This document shows positions 8,544 to 19,216 of a stretch of 64,000 bases of DNA, in pieces. Made by a program: the position numbers and the translations under genes. This DNA is from Actinoplanes sichuanensis (GTDB taxonomy: Bacteria > Actinomycetota > Actinomycetes > Mycobacteriales > Micromonosporaceae), in the NCBI RefSeq assembly GCF_033097365.1, contig NZ_AP028461.1:8990001-9054000 (forward strand). The letters are read 5' to 3'. Positions within the stretch are counted from its first letter, which is position 1; the number at the start of each line of letters is the position of its first letter. The notes below the pieces were generated by a model. The model did not search any database and was not told the origin of the DNA. It was given only the letters and a program-made list of their open reading frames with translations.

Positions 8544-9443
8544 TCAGCGAGCGTGGTTCGCCACGAACTCCGCGATGTACTCGTCGAGGCGCTTCTCCGG
8601 CCGCCAGCCCAGCCCGTTGGCCTTGGTGGTGTCGGCCTGGCCGCGCACCCGCTCGCCGCGCCGCTCCGGGATGAGCGTGAACTCGGCGCCGAACAGCTCG
8701 GCGACCTTGGCCATCGGCCACTCGCAGCCGGTGCCGAGCAGGTAGCCGTCGCCGGTGCCGCCATGGGCGACCAGCACCAGGCCGCGGACGATGTCGTCGA
8801 TGTGGGTGAAGTCACGGGTCTGCGTGCCCGGGGACACCACGGTCAGCGGCTCACCGGCCAGGAACTGGCGCTCGAAGATGCCGATCACCGTGGCGTACTT
8901 GCCCTGGCTGATCTGGCCGGGACCATAGACGTTGTAGAAGTACGCGATCGCGTAGTCCAACCCGTACCAGTTCGAGTAGTTCTTGATGTACTCGATGTTC
9001 TTCGCCTTGGTCCAGGCATACGGGTTGAGGTTTTCGTCCTCACCGTCGTTGCCGAACTTCGAGCTGGAACCCGCGTAGATCAGCTTGGCGCCGTGCCCGG
9101 CCGTGAACTTGACCACCTCCTTGGTCCCGAGGAGGTTGAAGTCCCAGGTCAGGTCGTGGTCTTCGAACGACTGGGGAATCCGCGAATACTCACCGAGGTG
9201 GAACACCAGCTCCGGCCCCGGGAGACCCCGGTCGGCCCAGATCTTGGCGATGTCGGTGGTCGACCCGTCGACATACGTGACGCGCGGGTCGTGGACGTGG
9301 TTCTCCGGGGTGCCGGTGAAGTAGTTGTCCAGCGAGACGACGGCGGCGTCCGGGAAGTCGTTCAGCAGCGACCTGATCAAGGAGCTACCGACGAATCCGG
9401 CACCACCGGTGACCAACAGGGTTCGGCTCAACGTACTTCCCAT
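8544..9443 (-). CDS. NAD-dependent sugar-nucleotide epimerase/dehydratase
   Basis: A 299-residue extended short-chain dehydrogenase/reductase. The Rossmann motif GGAGFVGS (residues 13-20) binds NAD(P), the catalytic YxxxK appears as YAWTK (about residue 142), and YFYNVYGPGQ and FTHIDDIVRG are typical of UDP-glucose 4-epimerase and related enzymes. It probably makes a nucleotide sugar for cell-surface glycans. The exact sugar is not clear, and the protein is slightly shorter than GalE (about 330). The usual active-site Ser/Thr region reads YAGSSSKFG. It is transcribed away from a strong hairpin that ends the upstream glucanase gene. Confidence 0.85.
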   Translation of the reverse strand: MGSTLSRTLLVTGGAGFVGSSLIRSLLNDFPDAAVVSLDNYFTGTPENHVHDPRVTYVDGSTTDIAKIWADRGLPGPELVFHLGEYSRIPQSFEDHDLTWDFNLLGTKEVVKFTAGHGAKLIYAGSSSKFGNDGEDENLNPYAWTKAKNIEYIKNYSNWYGLDYAIAYFYNVYGPGQISQGKYATVIGIFERQFLAGEPLTVVSPGTQTRDFTHIDDIVRGLVLVAHGGTGDGYLLGTGCEWPMAKVAELFGAEFTLIPERRGERVRGQADTTKANGLGWRPEKRLDEYIAEFVANHAR

Positions 9444-9520
9444 CTTCCGGTCCGCGCAGCGCCGACCAGGCTACCTGTGGTAGGTGCCCGGAAACCAACC
9501 GCTCGACCCGGTATTACCCG

Positions 9521-9562
9521 GAGCGGCCATGGCGACACTCTGTGGTCGCCATGGCCGGGCTC
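9521..9562 (-). terminator. Terminator hairpin after the GH87 gene
   Basis: A perfect 12-bp stem (9525-9536 with 9545-9556, loop ACTCTGTG), extended by GAGC/GCTC, starts 4 bp after the glucanase stop codon on the minus strand. Confidence 0.65.
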
Positions 9563-9565
9563 AGT

Positions 9566-11557
9566 TCACCATTTCGAGGGAGCCGGGGGCGCCACTACCG
9601 GGGGACGGTCGTCACACGTGATCGTGTTCGGCACGAACGGAGCGAGCCAGCCACCGTCGTTGCCGCCGAGGTCGGTCAGGCCGAACTCGGAACCGGTCGC
9701 GGGGAATCCGAACCGGCCGCAGTTGTTCACCCCGACCGCGCCGACGTTACGGGCGTCGACGTTCTCGAAGGACGCGGAGCCGCCTGCTCGTGCACTCAGC
9801 ACGCTGGTGCCCGTACCGTCGACTCGGATGTCCTTGAATTTGATTCCGTCGATCGAGTGGAGATCCTTCACGCCCCACTCGGCGACCAGCATGATCGCGT
9901 TGTAGGTGCTGTCCAGGTAGTGGTCGCCGGTGACCCGGATGTCCGCGTCGAAGCTGCCCTGGAGGCTGTAGAACCAGATCGCGCCGAGGCCGATCCGCCA
10001 GTTCAGCTCGAACGTCCCGGCCCGCACCGTGGTGTTGTCGGTGAACCGCAGGAAACCGGTGAAGGGCTCGGCCGAGAACCGGGTGCCGGCGTGCAGCGCG
10101 CTGCCCTCCCGGACCGGGTCGGCGACCAGGTTGTTCGACACCGTGGTGTCCCGGCCGCCGTAGATCGCGATGCCGTTGGCCAGGGTCGGCGACTGAACCG
10201 TGTTGCGGTCGAAGGTGTTGCCGGTGTTCGTGGTCTTCTCCGCCCACATGGCCAGCGCGTCGTCCCCGGTGTTGCGGATGAAGTTGTTGCGGACCAGCGA
10301 GTTCGTGACCCCGGTGTGGAAGTTGAGGCCGTCGGCGATCTGGTCGACGATGACGTTGTTCGTCACCTTCGTGTTGGACATCGGGCCGTCGAACCAGAGG
10401 CCCACCTTGGTGTGCTGGATGTAGAGGCCGTCGATCGTCGAGTCGCTCATCGCACCGCCGACCCCGTTCACCTGGTCGGTGTCGATCCGCTCGCGCACGT
10501 CGCCCTGGATGGCGAAACCGGACAGGTGCACGTTGCGGCTACCACCCGCGGCCGCGCTCCGGCCGTAGAAGCCGACGCCGGTGTGCACCGAGCCGTCCGG
10601 GGCCGGCACGTCGAGGGCCACCTGCCGGCCCTTGATGATCGTGTACCAGTTGCCGGCTCCGACGATGGTCACGTCGTCGACCACGATGTGCCGGTTGACC
10701 TGGAAGACACCCGGCGGAAGGTAGACCTTCCGATCGACCTTCCTGGCGTACGCGATGGCGCGCTCGATGGCCGGGGCGGAGTCCCGCCGCCCGGTCGGGT
10801 CGGCGCCGAAGAGCACCGGGTCGACGCCGCGGAGATCGACCTTCGGCCGTCCGACCAGCTCCGAGTCGAGCAGGTCGATGGTGGTCGGCACGGAACGGGC
10901 GGTGAGCCGCACCTTGTCGCCCGCCCGGTACGTGTGCCCCAGGAGCAGCCGCTGCTCGTCGTAGAAGTGGGCCGGACGGAACGGCTTGGTGATCACCGGG
11001 GCCGGGGTGGTGGCGGCCGGCACACACTGGCACTCGGTGATCCACCAGTCCGGGTGCAGCAGGTCCGCCGCCGGATCGTCGGTGAACGGGTACTGGTTGT
11101 AGAGCCACGAGTACTGCGATGTCAGCGTCATCGTGCGGGTGCCGTGCTTGGTGCCGACGGTCAGTGGCGCGGTGATCCCGCCACCGTTCGGCGCGTCCGG
11201 GATGCTGTACCGAACGGTGATCGCGTTGGCTGCCCGGGGCAGGGTGAACTCCACCCATTCGCCCGGGTCGAGGGTGACCGCGGAGCGGCCGGAAGCCTCG
11301 GCGGGCAGGGTGTACGCGGTGCGGTCCGGCCCGATCACGGTCCCGTTGGTGGCGGCGTGCTCGGCCTCCTGCTCCAGAAAGGCGACGTCGGCGCCACGCC
11401 CGGCGACCAGGGCCGGGTCGAGAGCGGCCCGGGTGACCTTGGTGGCCGCGGGAGCGGCCTCGGCGGCGTACGGGATGCCGGTGGCGCCGAGCACCACGCC
11501 GAGAAGAAGGACGGACCAGCGCGGTGGAACGCCGGCCCGCCTCTCGTCAGAGGACAT
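9566..11557 (-). CDS. Secreted alpha-1,3-glucanase-like protein, GH87
   Basis: A 663-residue exported enzyme. A signal peptide (about 1-35) is followed by a carbohydrate-binding-like beta-sandwich (55-220) and a right-handed parallel beta-helix (245-620) with many short NN/DN turn repeats. The segments DGLNFH and GDDALAMW place one Asp and an Asp pair 23 residues apart, the spacing of the three catalytic Asp residues (D1045, D1068, D1069) reported for the Paenibacillus GH87 alpha-1,3-glucanase. It therefore probably hydrolyses alpha-1,3-glucan (mutan, fungal wall) or nigeran. It is shorter than the multi-domain Bacillus enzymes. Pectate-lyase-fold proteins of other families are the main alternative. 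Monocistronic. Confidence 0.72.
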   Translation of the reverse strand: MSSDERRAGVPPRWSVLLLGVVLGATGIPYAAEAAPAATKVTRAALDPALVAGRGADVAFLEQEAEHAATNGTVIGPDRTAYTLPAEASGRSAVTLDPGEWVEFTLPRAANAITVRYSIPDAPNGGGITAPLTVGTKHGTRTMTLTSQYSWLYNQYPFTDDPAADLLHPDWWITECQCVPAATTPAPVITKPFRPAHFYDEQRLLLGHTYRAGDKVRLTARSVPTTIDLLDSELVGRPKVDLRGVDPVLFGADPTGRRDSAPAIERAIAYARKVDRKVYLPPGVFQVNRHIVVDDVTIVGAGNWYTIIKGRQVALDVPAPDGSVHTGVGFYGRSAAAGGSRNVHLSGFAIQGDVRERIDTDQVNGVGGAMSDSTIDGLYIQHTKVGLWFDGPMSNTKVTNNVIVDQIADGLNFHTGVTNSLVRNNFIRNTGDDALAMWAEKTTNTGNTFDRNTVQSPTLANGIAIYGGRDTTVSNNLVADPVREGSALHAGTRFSAEPFTGFLRFTDNTTVRAGTFELNWRIGLGAIWFYSLQGSFDADIRVTGDHYLDSTYNAIMLVAEWGVKDLHSIDGIKFKDIRVDGTGTSVLSARAGGSASFENVDARNVGAVGVNNCGRFGFPATGSEFGLTDLGGNDGGWLAPFVPNTITCDDRPPVVAPPAPSKW

Positions 11558-11672
11558 CGAAGGCTCTTTTCTCTGAGGAAGTGAGCCGACGATAGATGTA
11601 CCGAGATCTAACTCACAATGACTTGTCGCAATCTTTCGTCAACCTGCCGAGTTATTGCAATGCCCCGCAAGT

Positions 11673-13256
11673 TCACAGCTTGAATCGGTCCACGATCCGG
11701 CGCAGGTCGCCTGACATCCCGGCCAGGTCGGTGGCGGCCCGGTCGGTCTCGGCCACCCCCGAGGTGGTCTCCCGCACCGAGGCGGCCACCGCGCTGATGG
11801 TGTCCGAGACCCGGGCACCGGCGTCCGCGGCCTCGGTGACGTTGCGGCTCATCTCGTTCGTGGTCACGGTCTGCTCCTCCACCGCGGAGGCGATCGTGGT
11901 CTGGAAGTCGTTGATCCGCGCGATGATCTCGCTGATCTCGGCGATCGCCGCGACCGCGCCGGCCGTGTCGGCCTGGATCGCGGCCACCCGCTGACCGATG
12001 TCCTCGGTCGCCCGGGCGGTCTCCTGGGACAACTCCTTTACCTCACTCGCCACCACGGCGAAGCCCTTGCCGAGCTCACCGGCGCGGGCGGCCTCGATGG
12101 TCGCGTTCAACGCCAGCAGGTTCGTCTGCTCGGCGATCGCGGTGATCGTCTTGACCACACTGTCGATCTCCGACGAGGACTCCCCCAGCTTCGCCATCAC
12201 GGTGCTGGTGTTCGCGGTGACGTCCACCGCCCGGGACGCGACCTGCGCGGCCTGGGTGGCGCTCTCACTGATCTCGCGGATCGAGGCACCCATCTCCTCG
12301 GCACCGGCCGCGACCGTGTGGATGTTCGACGACATGATCGAGGCCGATTCGGCTACCTCGGCCGCCTGCCGGGCGCCCAGGTCCGCGCTGTGCGAGCTGT
12401 TCCGGCTGGTCCGGGCCAGTCCGTCGGACTCCTCCGCGAGCTTCTGCGAGTGCGCGGTCAGGTCGGTGACGGTCTGCCGCAGCGTGTCGCTGGCCCGGTG
12501 CAGCGCGCTCGCCATCTGCCCGACCTCGTCGCGCTGCTCGACCCTCGGGTCGCCGGAGAGGTCTCCTTCGGCCACCTGGTCGAGGACCCGGCCGACCCGG
12601 CGCAGCGGCTGCACGATCAGCCGGGACACGTAGAGGGCGGCGACGATCGCGACCAGCAGCACCCCGGCCAGCACGGCGATGATCGTGGTCCGGGTCCGCT
12701 CGGCCTTGGCGTCGAATTCACGGCCCTGGAGCAGCGCCGTATCGGCGTAGGCGATCTCCTCGTTGAGCAGGCCCTCGTAGGTCTTGCGCAGGTCCCGGTT
12801 GTCGCCGAGCGCGAGATCGATCGCCGCCTGGGGCCGGGTCCGATAGAGGGTGAACTCGGACTCCAAGGCCGTGAACCAGGCGTCGACCGCGGCCTGGATC
12901 GCGTCGATACGGGCGGCGGACTCACCGGAGTCGGCCACCGCCCGGGCCGCGGCGAGCGCGGCGTCGATCTTCTCCTTGCGGCCGAGCGCCTCCTCGCTGA
13001 AGTCCGGGTTGCCCTTGAGGAGGAAGCCACGCTCGTCGTTGGCGGCCGACTTCGCGCTCACCGCGACCTGGTTGAGGTTCGTGCTGTACGGCAGGGTCGA
13101 GGCGATCTCGGTGTTGCGGTCGTGCTGGAGCTGATCGATGCCGACGACACTCAGCACTCCGATCGCGGTGGTGCCGGCGATCGCCACCCCGGCGACCGCG
13201 AGCACCTTCGTGGAGACCTTCCGGTTCCGGGCCCACTGCCCCAGCCCACCCGCCAT
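11673..13256 (-). CDS. Methyl-accepting chemotaxis protein
   Basis: A 527-residue transmembrane chemoreceptor. TM1 (about 15-37), a 150-residue extracellular four-helix-bundle sensor with a CHASE3/TarH-like look ([13 protein letters not shown]), TM2 (190-212), a HAMP domain (213-265), and a cytoplasmic coiled-coil signalling domain whose hairpin tip reads [20 protein letters not shown]. This is the conserved CheA/CheW-binding tip of MCPs. It should control swimming; in Actinoplanes motility belongs to sporangiospores (zoospores). No che genes are adjacent. No C-terminal CheR-tethering pentapeptide is seen (the end is RFKL). Confidence 0.93.
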   Translation of the reverse strand: MAGGLGQWARNRKVSTKVLAVAGVAIAGTTAIGVLSVVGIDQLQHDRNTEIASTLPYSTNLNQVAVSAKSAANDERGFLLKGNPDFSEEALGRKEKIDAALAAARAVADSGESAARIDAIQAAVDAWFTALESEFTLYRTRPQAAIDLALGDNRDLRKTYEGLLNEEIAYADTALLQGREFDAKAERTRTTIIAVLAGVLLVAIVAALYVSRLIVQPLRRVGRVLDQVAEGDLSGDPRVEQRDEVGQMASALHRASDTLRQTVTDLTAHSQKLAEESDGLARTSRNSSHSADLGARQAAEVAESASIMSSNIHTVAAGAEEMGASIREISESATQAAQVASRAVDVTANTSTVMAKLGESSSEIDSVVKTITAIAEQTNLLALNATIEAARAGELGKGFAVVASEVKELSQETARATEDIGQRVAAIQADTAGAVAAIAEISEIIARINDFQTTIASAVEEQTVTTNEMSRNVTEAADAGARVSDTISAVAASVRETTSGVAETDRAATDLAGMSGDLRRIVDRFKL

Positions 13257-13339
13257 GGCCGTTCCTCTTCTCGTTCGTCCCCGATAAAGATCAATCGGTG
13301 CTTCGGAGAAGGGATTGAGTTACCGGAAGATGAACGTCT

Positions 13340-14326
13340 TCAGAACAGCGCGGGTGGAACATTGAACGGTGTGATCACCTGCACCGCCGACGGATGGGAA
13401 CCGATCGGGCCGGGAAGCACACCCTGGGCCCGCAGGATCGCCCGGCAGGCGTGCCGGACGTCCGCACGGAGATCCTGGTGCAGCACCGCGGAGATCCGGT
13501 GCTCCCGCAGCAGCGCCGCGTTCTCCCGGTCCAGCCCGTGCGCCACGAAGACGTCGTAGTTGCGGTGCTCGACCGCGAAGGCCGACACCACGGCCGCGTT
13601 CCCGCAGGTGCCGGCCGAGTAGACGGCCCGGATCGAGGGATTCGCGGCGAGGACGGCCCGCAGCGGACCCTCCTCCGCGCTCGCCACGGTCAGCAATCGC
13701 CGGGCCGGCAGGACCGAGCGGAACCCCTCCTCCCGCGCACCCCGCCCGTTGATCAGCAGCACATCACCGGCCCGGTCCGCGAGCAGCCGCTCGACCAGAT
13801 ACGCCGCTGTCGCCCCGGAGTCGAAGCCGTCCACTCCGACGTGCGCGATGCGTTTGCCGGCCGGCAGGTCGTGATTGAGGGTGACCACCGGGACACTCAG
13901 CCGGGCCACCGCGTCGGCGACCTCGGGCACCGGCGGGACCAGCACGATCAACCCGTGCGACCGGGAGCGGCCGACCCGGTCCAGTGCGCCGGCCGGGTCG
14001 TCGGTGAGGTGCGTCCGGGTACGCACGGCCACCGGCGCGAACTCCGGTGCCTCCGCCTCCAGTGCGGCCCGGATCGCCGCACTGAACCGGCGGGACGTCT
14101 GGAGCACCACGTCGATCACGAACGGGCGGCCGGACCGGGCGTGCTCCTGCCGGTCCAGGTCGGCGATCGCCTGGTGCACCGCGCGGACGGTGCTCTCCCG
14201 GACCCCGCCGCGCTGGTGCAGCACGCGGTCCACGGTGGCGTGGCTGAGCCCGGCACGCGCGGCGATCTCCCGGATCCGGTACGGGTGCTTCACGCCGTAC
14301 AGAATGATGGTTTTCTGAGGTTGCAT
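13340..14326 (-). CDS. LacI-family transcriptional regulator
   Basis: A 328-residue repressor-type regulator. The helix-turn-helix with hinge spans about residues 16-65 (IREIAARAGLSHATVDRVL), and the effector domain, residues 68-320, has a periplasmic-binding-protein fold (LIVLVPPVPEV, VPVVTLNHDLPAG, AHVGVDGFDSG). It probably binds a sugar or polyol. The HTH starts 11 residues later than usual, so a GTG at 14293 is an alternative start that gives a more standard N-terminus. It is divergent from the gene at 14391 with a 64-bp shared promoter region, so it may regulate that gene. The converging chemoreceptor is not part of its operon. Confidence 0.87.
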   Translation of the reverse strand: MQPQKTIILYGVKHPYRIREIAARAGLSHATVDRVLHQRGGVRESTVRAVHQAIADLDRQEHARSGRPFVIDVVLQTSRRFSAAIRAALEAEAPEFAPVAVRTRTHLTDDPAGALDRVGRSRSHGLIVLVPPVPEVADAVARLSVPVVTLNHDLPAGKRIAHVGVDGFDSGATAAYLVERLLADRAGDVLLINGRGAREEGFRSVLPARRLLTVASAEEGPLRAVLAANPSIRAVYSAGTCGNAAVVSAFAVEHRNYDVFVAHGLDRENAALLREHRISAVLHQDLRADVRHACRAILRAQGVLPGPIGSHPSAVQVITPFNVPPALF

Positions 14327-14378
14327 GGAAGGTTCTTGATGTTTTCTCGCCCCTTCGCGTGACCCTTTGAACCCGCGT

Positions 14379-14384
14379 TACGCT
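14379..14384 (+). promoter_or_regulatory. Putative -10 element of a leaderless transcript
   Basis: TACGCT (a TAnnnT match) ends 6 nt before the GTG at 14391, the spacing seen for leaderless actinobacterial mRNAs. No Shine-Dalgarno sequence is present. Confidence 0.5.
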
Positions 14385-14390
14385 GCCCGC

Positions 14391-15299
14391 GTGCGCGTGT
14401 TCTCCCGTAAGAACGACCATGGTGTCGAGGTCTACGACGCCGAGCTGAACCTGGTCCGGACGTTCGCCGTTCCGCCCCGGAGCACCTACAAGGAGCCGGG
14501 TAGCGAGGGGCACGCCGTGCCCGCCTCGCGTGACCGGCTGTTCTACGCGACCGACACGGCGGTGCTGAAGGTCGATCCGGAGGGGCGCGAACAGTGGCGT
14601 TTCGAGCTCGGCGCCCGCGGCCCGAACTGCGGGGTCTCCTACACCGACGTGGCGCTCTCCGCCGACGACACCCGGCTCTGGGTCTACGCGCCGAACGCGA
14701 TGGCCGATCGCGGCCGGCCCGACGAGTGGATCGTGCTGGACGCCGCGACGGGTGCGCCACTCACCCGGCACGAGTTGCCGACCGTCGGGCACGGCGGTGA
14801 CCACGTGGCGCTGAGTGACGGCCGGATGCTGCTGGAGGTCGGCGAGGGGCAGGACGGTGTCCAGATCTACCTGGCCGGACCGGGCACCCCACCACACGAC
14901 TACGGCTGGGGCGACCGTTCGCTGCACGGCGTCTCCCCGGACGAGACCAGGTTCGTCACCGTCGGCCACGACACCGACGATCTGATCGTGCACGCCTTCC
15001 CGAGCGGGGACACCCTGTTCACGGTCACGCTGCCGGATTTCGGTTTCGCCGACGACGAGGACGACCTGTTCCTGGAGTGGAGTCCCGGCTTCCTGGACGA
15101 CGACACGGTCATCGCGGTCGTCCTCGGGGTCGACGAGGAGGAGGACACCGACTGGTGGCGGCACTTCCGGGTGGACGCCCGCACCGGCGAGGTCCTCGGC
15201 GAACTCGAGATCACCACGATCAACCAATACGACCTGGATGTGCTCGGTGACGGAACGTACGTGATTACGGACACCGACGGAACACTCCGGCGGATGTGA
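14391..15299 (+). CDS. Cytoplasmic beta-propeller-like protein, unknown function
   Basis: A 302-residue acidic protein with no signal peptide or membrane segment. Repeated strands with WD-like endings (LNLVRTFAVPP, LKVDPEGREQWRFELG, HDTDDLIVHAFPSGDTLFTVTL, LDVLGDGTYVITDTDG) suggest a six- or seven-bladed propeller. I do not recognise a named family. The start was set at the GTG at 14391 rather than the TTG at 14367 because a TACGCT hexamer lies 6 nt before it and the TTG has no ribosome site. Its divergent neighbour is a LacI regulator; the downstream ahcY gene has its own riboswitch leader. Confidence 0.7.
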   Translation: MRVFSRKNDHGVEVYDAELNLVRTFAVPPRSTYKEPGSEGHAVPASRDRLFYATDTAVLKVDPEGREQWRFELGARGPNCGVSYTDVALSADDTRLWVYAPNAMADRGRPDEWIVLDAATGAPLTRHELPTVGHGGDHVALSDGRMLLEVGEGQDGVQIYLAGPGTPPHDYGWGDRSLHGVSPDETRFVTVGHDTDDLIVHAFPSGDTLFTVTLPDFGFADDEDDLFLEWSPGFLDDDTVIAVVLGVDEEEDTDWWRHFRVDARTGEVLGELEITTINQYDLDVLGDGTYVITDTDGTLRRM

Positions 15300-15335
15300 T
15301 CTTGCCGGGCGGGCGTTAGAGTAGTTCCCGGCTCT

Positions 15336-15423
15336 GCCGAGAGGCGCTGCAACGGGCTCCAGAAGCCCGCCACGCTCGGTCGGGTTTCGTGACGCAAGGG
15401 CGCCTCCTGAGAGGGAGGAGCCC
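15336..15423 (+). promoter_or_regulatory. SAH riboswitch controlling ahcY
   Basis: The leader holds the S-adenosylhomocysteine aptamer. P1 is CCGAG (15337-15341) with CTCGG (15375-15379). P2 is AGGCGC (15342-15347) with GCGCCT (15400-15405). An inner stem is formed by CGGGCT (15353-15358) with AGCCCG (15364-15369), and the conserved GCTGCAACGG follows P2. In the alternative fold, CCTCC (15403-15407) pairs with GGAGG (15414-15418) of the ribosome site, flanked by GGGC/GCCC, hiding the start region. Formation of P2 removes the anti-Shine-Dalgarno strand, so SAH should turn translation on. This fits removal of SAH by the encoded hydrolase. Confidence 0.85.
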
Positions 15424-15430
15424 TCTTTCC

Positions 15431-16891
<1,461 letters not shown>

Positions 16892-16904
16892 TCTTCCGTA
16901 CCAC

Positions 16905-16946
16905 GACGCGCCCGACCATCGCCCGATGGCCGGGCGCGTCCCTTTT
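16905..16946 (+). terminator. Intrinsic terminator after ahcY
   Basis: A perfect 10-bp stem GACGCGCCCG/CGGGCGCGTC (16905-16914 with 16931-16940) is followed by CCTTTT, 13 bp after the ahcY stop. Confidence 0.85.
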
Positions 16947-16954
16947 AGCCCGTT

Positions 16955-16960
16955 TATGCT
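16955..16960 (+). promoter_or_regulatory. Putative -10 element of a leaderless transcript
   Basis: TATGCT ends 6 nt before the ATG at 16967; no ribosome-binding site is visible. Confidence 0.5.
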
Positions 16961-16966
16961 GCGATT

Positions 16967-17542
16967 ATGTCTTTCTGTCACAAGATTTTTACGTTCAGTG
17001 TGGTGGCCCTCATCGGCCTCTCCGCCGGCCCCGCGACCGCCGCACCAACCCACCCGGAGGGCACCCGGCCGACCGGCGTCGCGGCCCGCCCGGCCAGCCC
17101 GGAGGCCGAGTTCCTGATCGCCGTGCACCAGGGCAACCTGGCCCAGATCGCGGCCGGGAAGCTGGCCGCACACAGGAGCGAGAGCCGGACCGTACGCCGG
17201 CTCGGCAAGCGGTTCGCGGCGTACCACAAGAAGCTTGATGCCCAGGTCAAGCTGGCTGCCGAGGCTCTCGACGTGCGCCTGCCGGAGGAGCCGAACTCGG
17301 AGCAGCTCGGGCTCGTCGGGCAGTACCGGACCGCGGCCGTCGCCGATTTCGACACCCTGTTCGTCGACACCCAGCTGGCCGCCTATGAGCGGGCGGCCAA
17401 GCTCGCCAGGCTCGTGTCGGCGGTCAGCACCGACCCGTCGATCGCGAAAATCGTCGAGAACGCGAGCCCGGTGATCGAGGAGAACCGCCTCGCCCTGACC
17501 GCAGCCCGCGACCGACTGGCCAAGGAGCAGCGGCGACAATGA
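16967..17542 (+). CDS. Secreted DUF4142 protein
   Basis: A 191-residue exported protein. Residues 1-26 form a signal peptide ending PATA|AP. The rest is an all-helical DUF4142 (ferritin-like fold) domain with the typical opening FLIAVHQGNLAQIAAGKLA and the repeated pattern VRRLGKRFAAYHKKLDAQVK. Family members are secreted or periplasmic; their function is not settled, and clear di-iron ligands are not evident here. The start is supported by a leaderless -10 (TATGCT, 6 nt upstream). The stop lies 4 bp before the Na+/H+ antiporter start, so the two are probably co-transcribed. Confidence 0.85.
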   Translation: MSFCHKIFTFSVVALIGLSAGPATAAPTHPEGTRPTGVAARPASPEAEFLIAVHQGNLAQIAAGKLAAHRSESRTVRRLGKRFAAYHKKLDAQVKLAAEALDVRLPEEPNSEQLGLVGQYRTAAVADFDTLFVDTQLAAYERAAKLARLVSAVSTDPSIAKIVENASPVIEENRLALTAARDRLAKEQRRQ

Positions 17543-17546
17543 TCGA

Positions 17547-19193
17547 ATGAGCTACGAGAAGATCCTGCTGTTCGCGCTCGCGGCGATCGCGGTGATCATC
17601 GTGGTCCACTGGGTCACGGAGAAAACCGGTCTCCCCGCTGCTGTCCTGCTGACCGTGGTCGGCGTCATCTACTCGTATATACCCCAGCTGCAGAATCTCC
17701 GGCTGGAACCTGAGATCGTCCTGATGTTCCTCCTGCCGCCGCTTCTCTACAACGCGGCGCTGGATTCGTCCCTGCTCGACATCCGACGCAACATTCGCAC
17801 GGTGATCAGCCTCTCGGTGGTGCTGGTGCTGGTCACCGCGCTGCTCGTCGGATTCGGCTTCTCGTTCTGGGTGGCCGGGGCGACGCTCGCCAGCGGTATC
17901 GCGCTGGGGGCCGTGGTCGCCCCGCCCGACCCGGTCGCGGCGCTCGCCGTCGGGCGCAAGGCCGGGCTGCCGGGCAAGCTGATCACGTTGATCCAGGGCG
18001 AGGGCCTGCTCAACGACGCGACCGCGCTGACCGTCCTCACCGTGGCGATCGCCGCCCACCAGGACGGCAACTTCTCGGTCGGCGGCTCGATCCTCAAGTT
18101 CTTCACCAGCGCGACGGGCGGCGTGGTCATCGGTATCGCGACCGCCTACATCGTGCGGTTCCTGAAGCCGTTCCGCGCCGATCCACTGAACGCCAACGCT
18201 CTGTCGATCATCACTCCGCTCGCCGCCTTCGCCTTGGCCGAGCACTATCACCTGTCCGGCGTGCTCGCCGTGGTGGTCGCCGGTCTGATCGTCGGCCACG
18301 ACACTCCGCGCTACACCACCGGGGCGAGCCGGCTGCAGACCGCCGCGGTCTGGCGCCTGATCGACTTCATCCTGGAGGGCGCGGTCTTCCTGCTGATCGG
18401 CATGCAGGTCAGCGACACCCTGAAGGGACTCGGCGACTACACCTGGGCCGAGATCGCCATCCCGGTGGGCATCACGCTCGGCGTGGTGCTGCTGGTCCGC
18501 CCGCTCTGGCTGATCCTCACCCAGCTCCTGCCCCGGCAGTTGCACCTGCGCCTGGGTGGCCAGCAGGACGACGACATGGACGTGCCCGAGGGCAAGACCA
18601 AGGAGGAACCGCTCTCCGGCCGGGAGGTGACCGCCCTGAGCTGGGCGGGCACCCGTGGCGTGATCACGCTGGCGGCGGTCTGGATCATCCCGGAGAGCGT
18701 GACGAACCACGACCTGATGGTGCTCTGCGCCCTGGTGGTCGTGCTGGTCACGCTGGTCGGCCAGGGTCTCACCTTCGCCCCGCTGGTCCGCTGGCTGGGC
18801 CTGCGCGCCAACCAGAAGGACAAGGCCCGGCTGCGGAACGAGGCTCGCTCGGCCGCGGTGCAGGCCGCTCTGAACCGGCTGGACGACATCCAGGAGGAGC
18901 AGCACGACCACGTCGAGGACGAGGCGATCGAGACCATGCGGCGTCAGCTCCAGTTCCGGCTGGACCGCTACCGGCGGCGGCTGGACCTGCTGGAACAGGT
19001 CGAGTCGACCGAGCTGCCGAAGTCACCGCAATACGAGGCGGCGCTGATGGTCCGGCAGGCGGTCATCGATGCCGAGCGTGAGGAGCTGCTGCGCTGGCGG
19101 GATGCCGGCCGGCTCGCCGACGAGAGCCTGCGGGTGCTCAACCGGGAACTGGACCATGAGGAGCTGGTCCTGCCGAAGCGACCAAAGGACTGA
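17547..19193 (+). CDS. Na+/H+ antiporter, CPA1 (NhaP) family
   Basis: A 548-residue membrane protein with about 12 transmembrane segments (residues 1-410) and a 120-residue cytoplasmic tail rich in Arg/Glu helices. CPA1 signatures are LEPEIVLMFLLPPLLYNAAL in TM3, VAPPDPVAALA, and the ion-binding ND pair in QGEGLLNDATALTV. It exchanges Na+ or K+ for H+ across the cytoplasmic membrane for pH and salt homeostasis. It lies 4 bp after the DUF4142 gene with no convincing ribosome site of its own, suggesting translational coupling. The tail may sense pH or partner proteins, as in other CPA1 members. Confidence 0.93.
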   Translation: MSYEKILLFALAAIAVIIVVHWVTEKTGLPAAVLLTVVGVIYSYIPQLQNLRLEPEIVLMFLLPPLLYNAALDSSLLDIRRNIRTVISLSVVLVLVTALLVGFGFSFWVAGATLASGIALGAVVAPPDPVAALAVGRKAGLPGKLITLIQGEGLLNDATALTVLTVAIAAHQDGNFSVGGSILKFFTSATGGVVIGIATAYIVRFLKPFRADPLNANALSIITPLAAFALAEHYHLSGVLAVVVAGLIVGHDTPRYTTGASRLQTAAVWRLIDFILEGAVFLLIGMQVSDTLKGLGDYTWAEIAIPVGITLGVVLLVRPLWLILTQLLPRQLHLRLGGQQDDDMDVPEGKTKEEPLSGREVTALSWAGTRGVITLAAVWIIPESVTNHDLMVLCALVVVLVTLVGQGLTFAPLVRWLGLRANQKDKARLRNEARSAAVQAALNRLDDIQEEQHDHVEDEAIETMRRQLQFRLDRYRRRLDLLEQVESTELPKSPQYEAALMVRQAVIDAEREELLRWRDAGRLADESLRVLNRELDHEELVLPKRPKD

Positions 19194-19204
19194 TACATCC
19201 GTAT

Positions 19205-19210
19205 TAGGTT
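19205..19210 (+). promoter_or_regulatory. Putative -10 element of a leaderless transcript
   Basis: TAGGTT ends 6 nt before the ATG at 19217 in the 23-bp gap after the antiporter gene, giving the next gene its own promoter. Confidence 0.45.
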
Positions 19211-19216
19211 GAAAAA

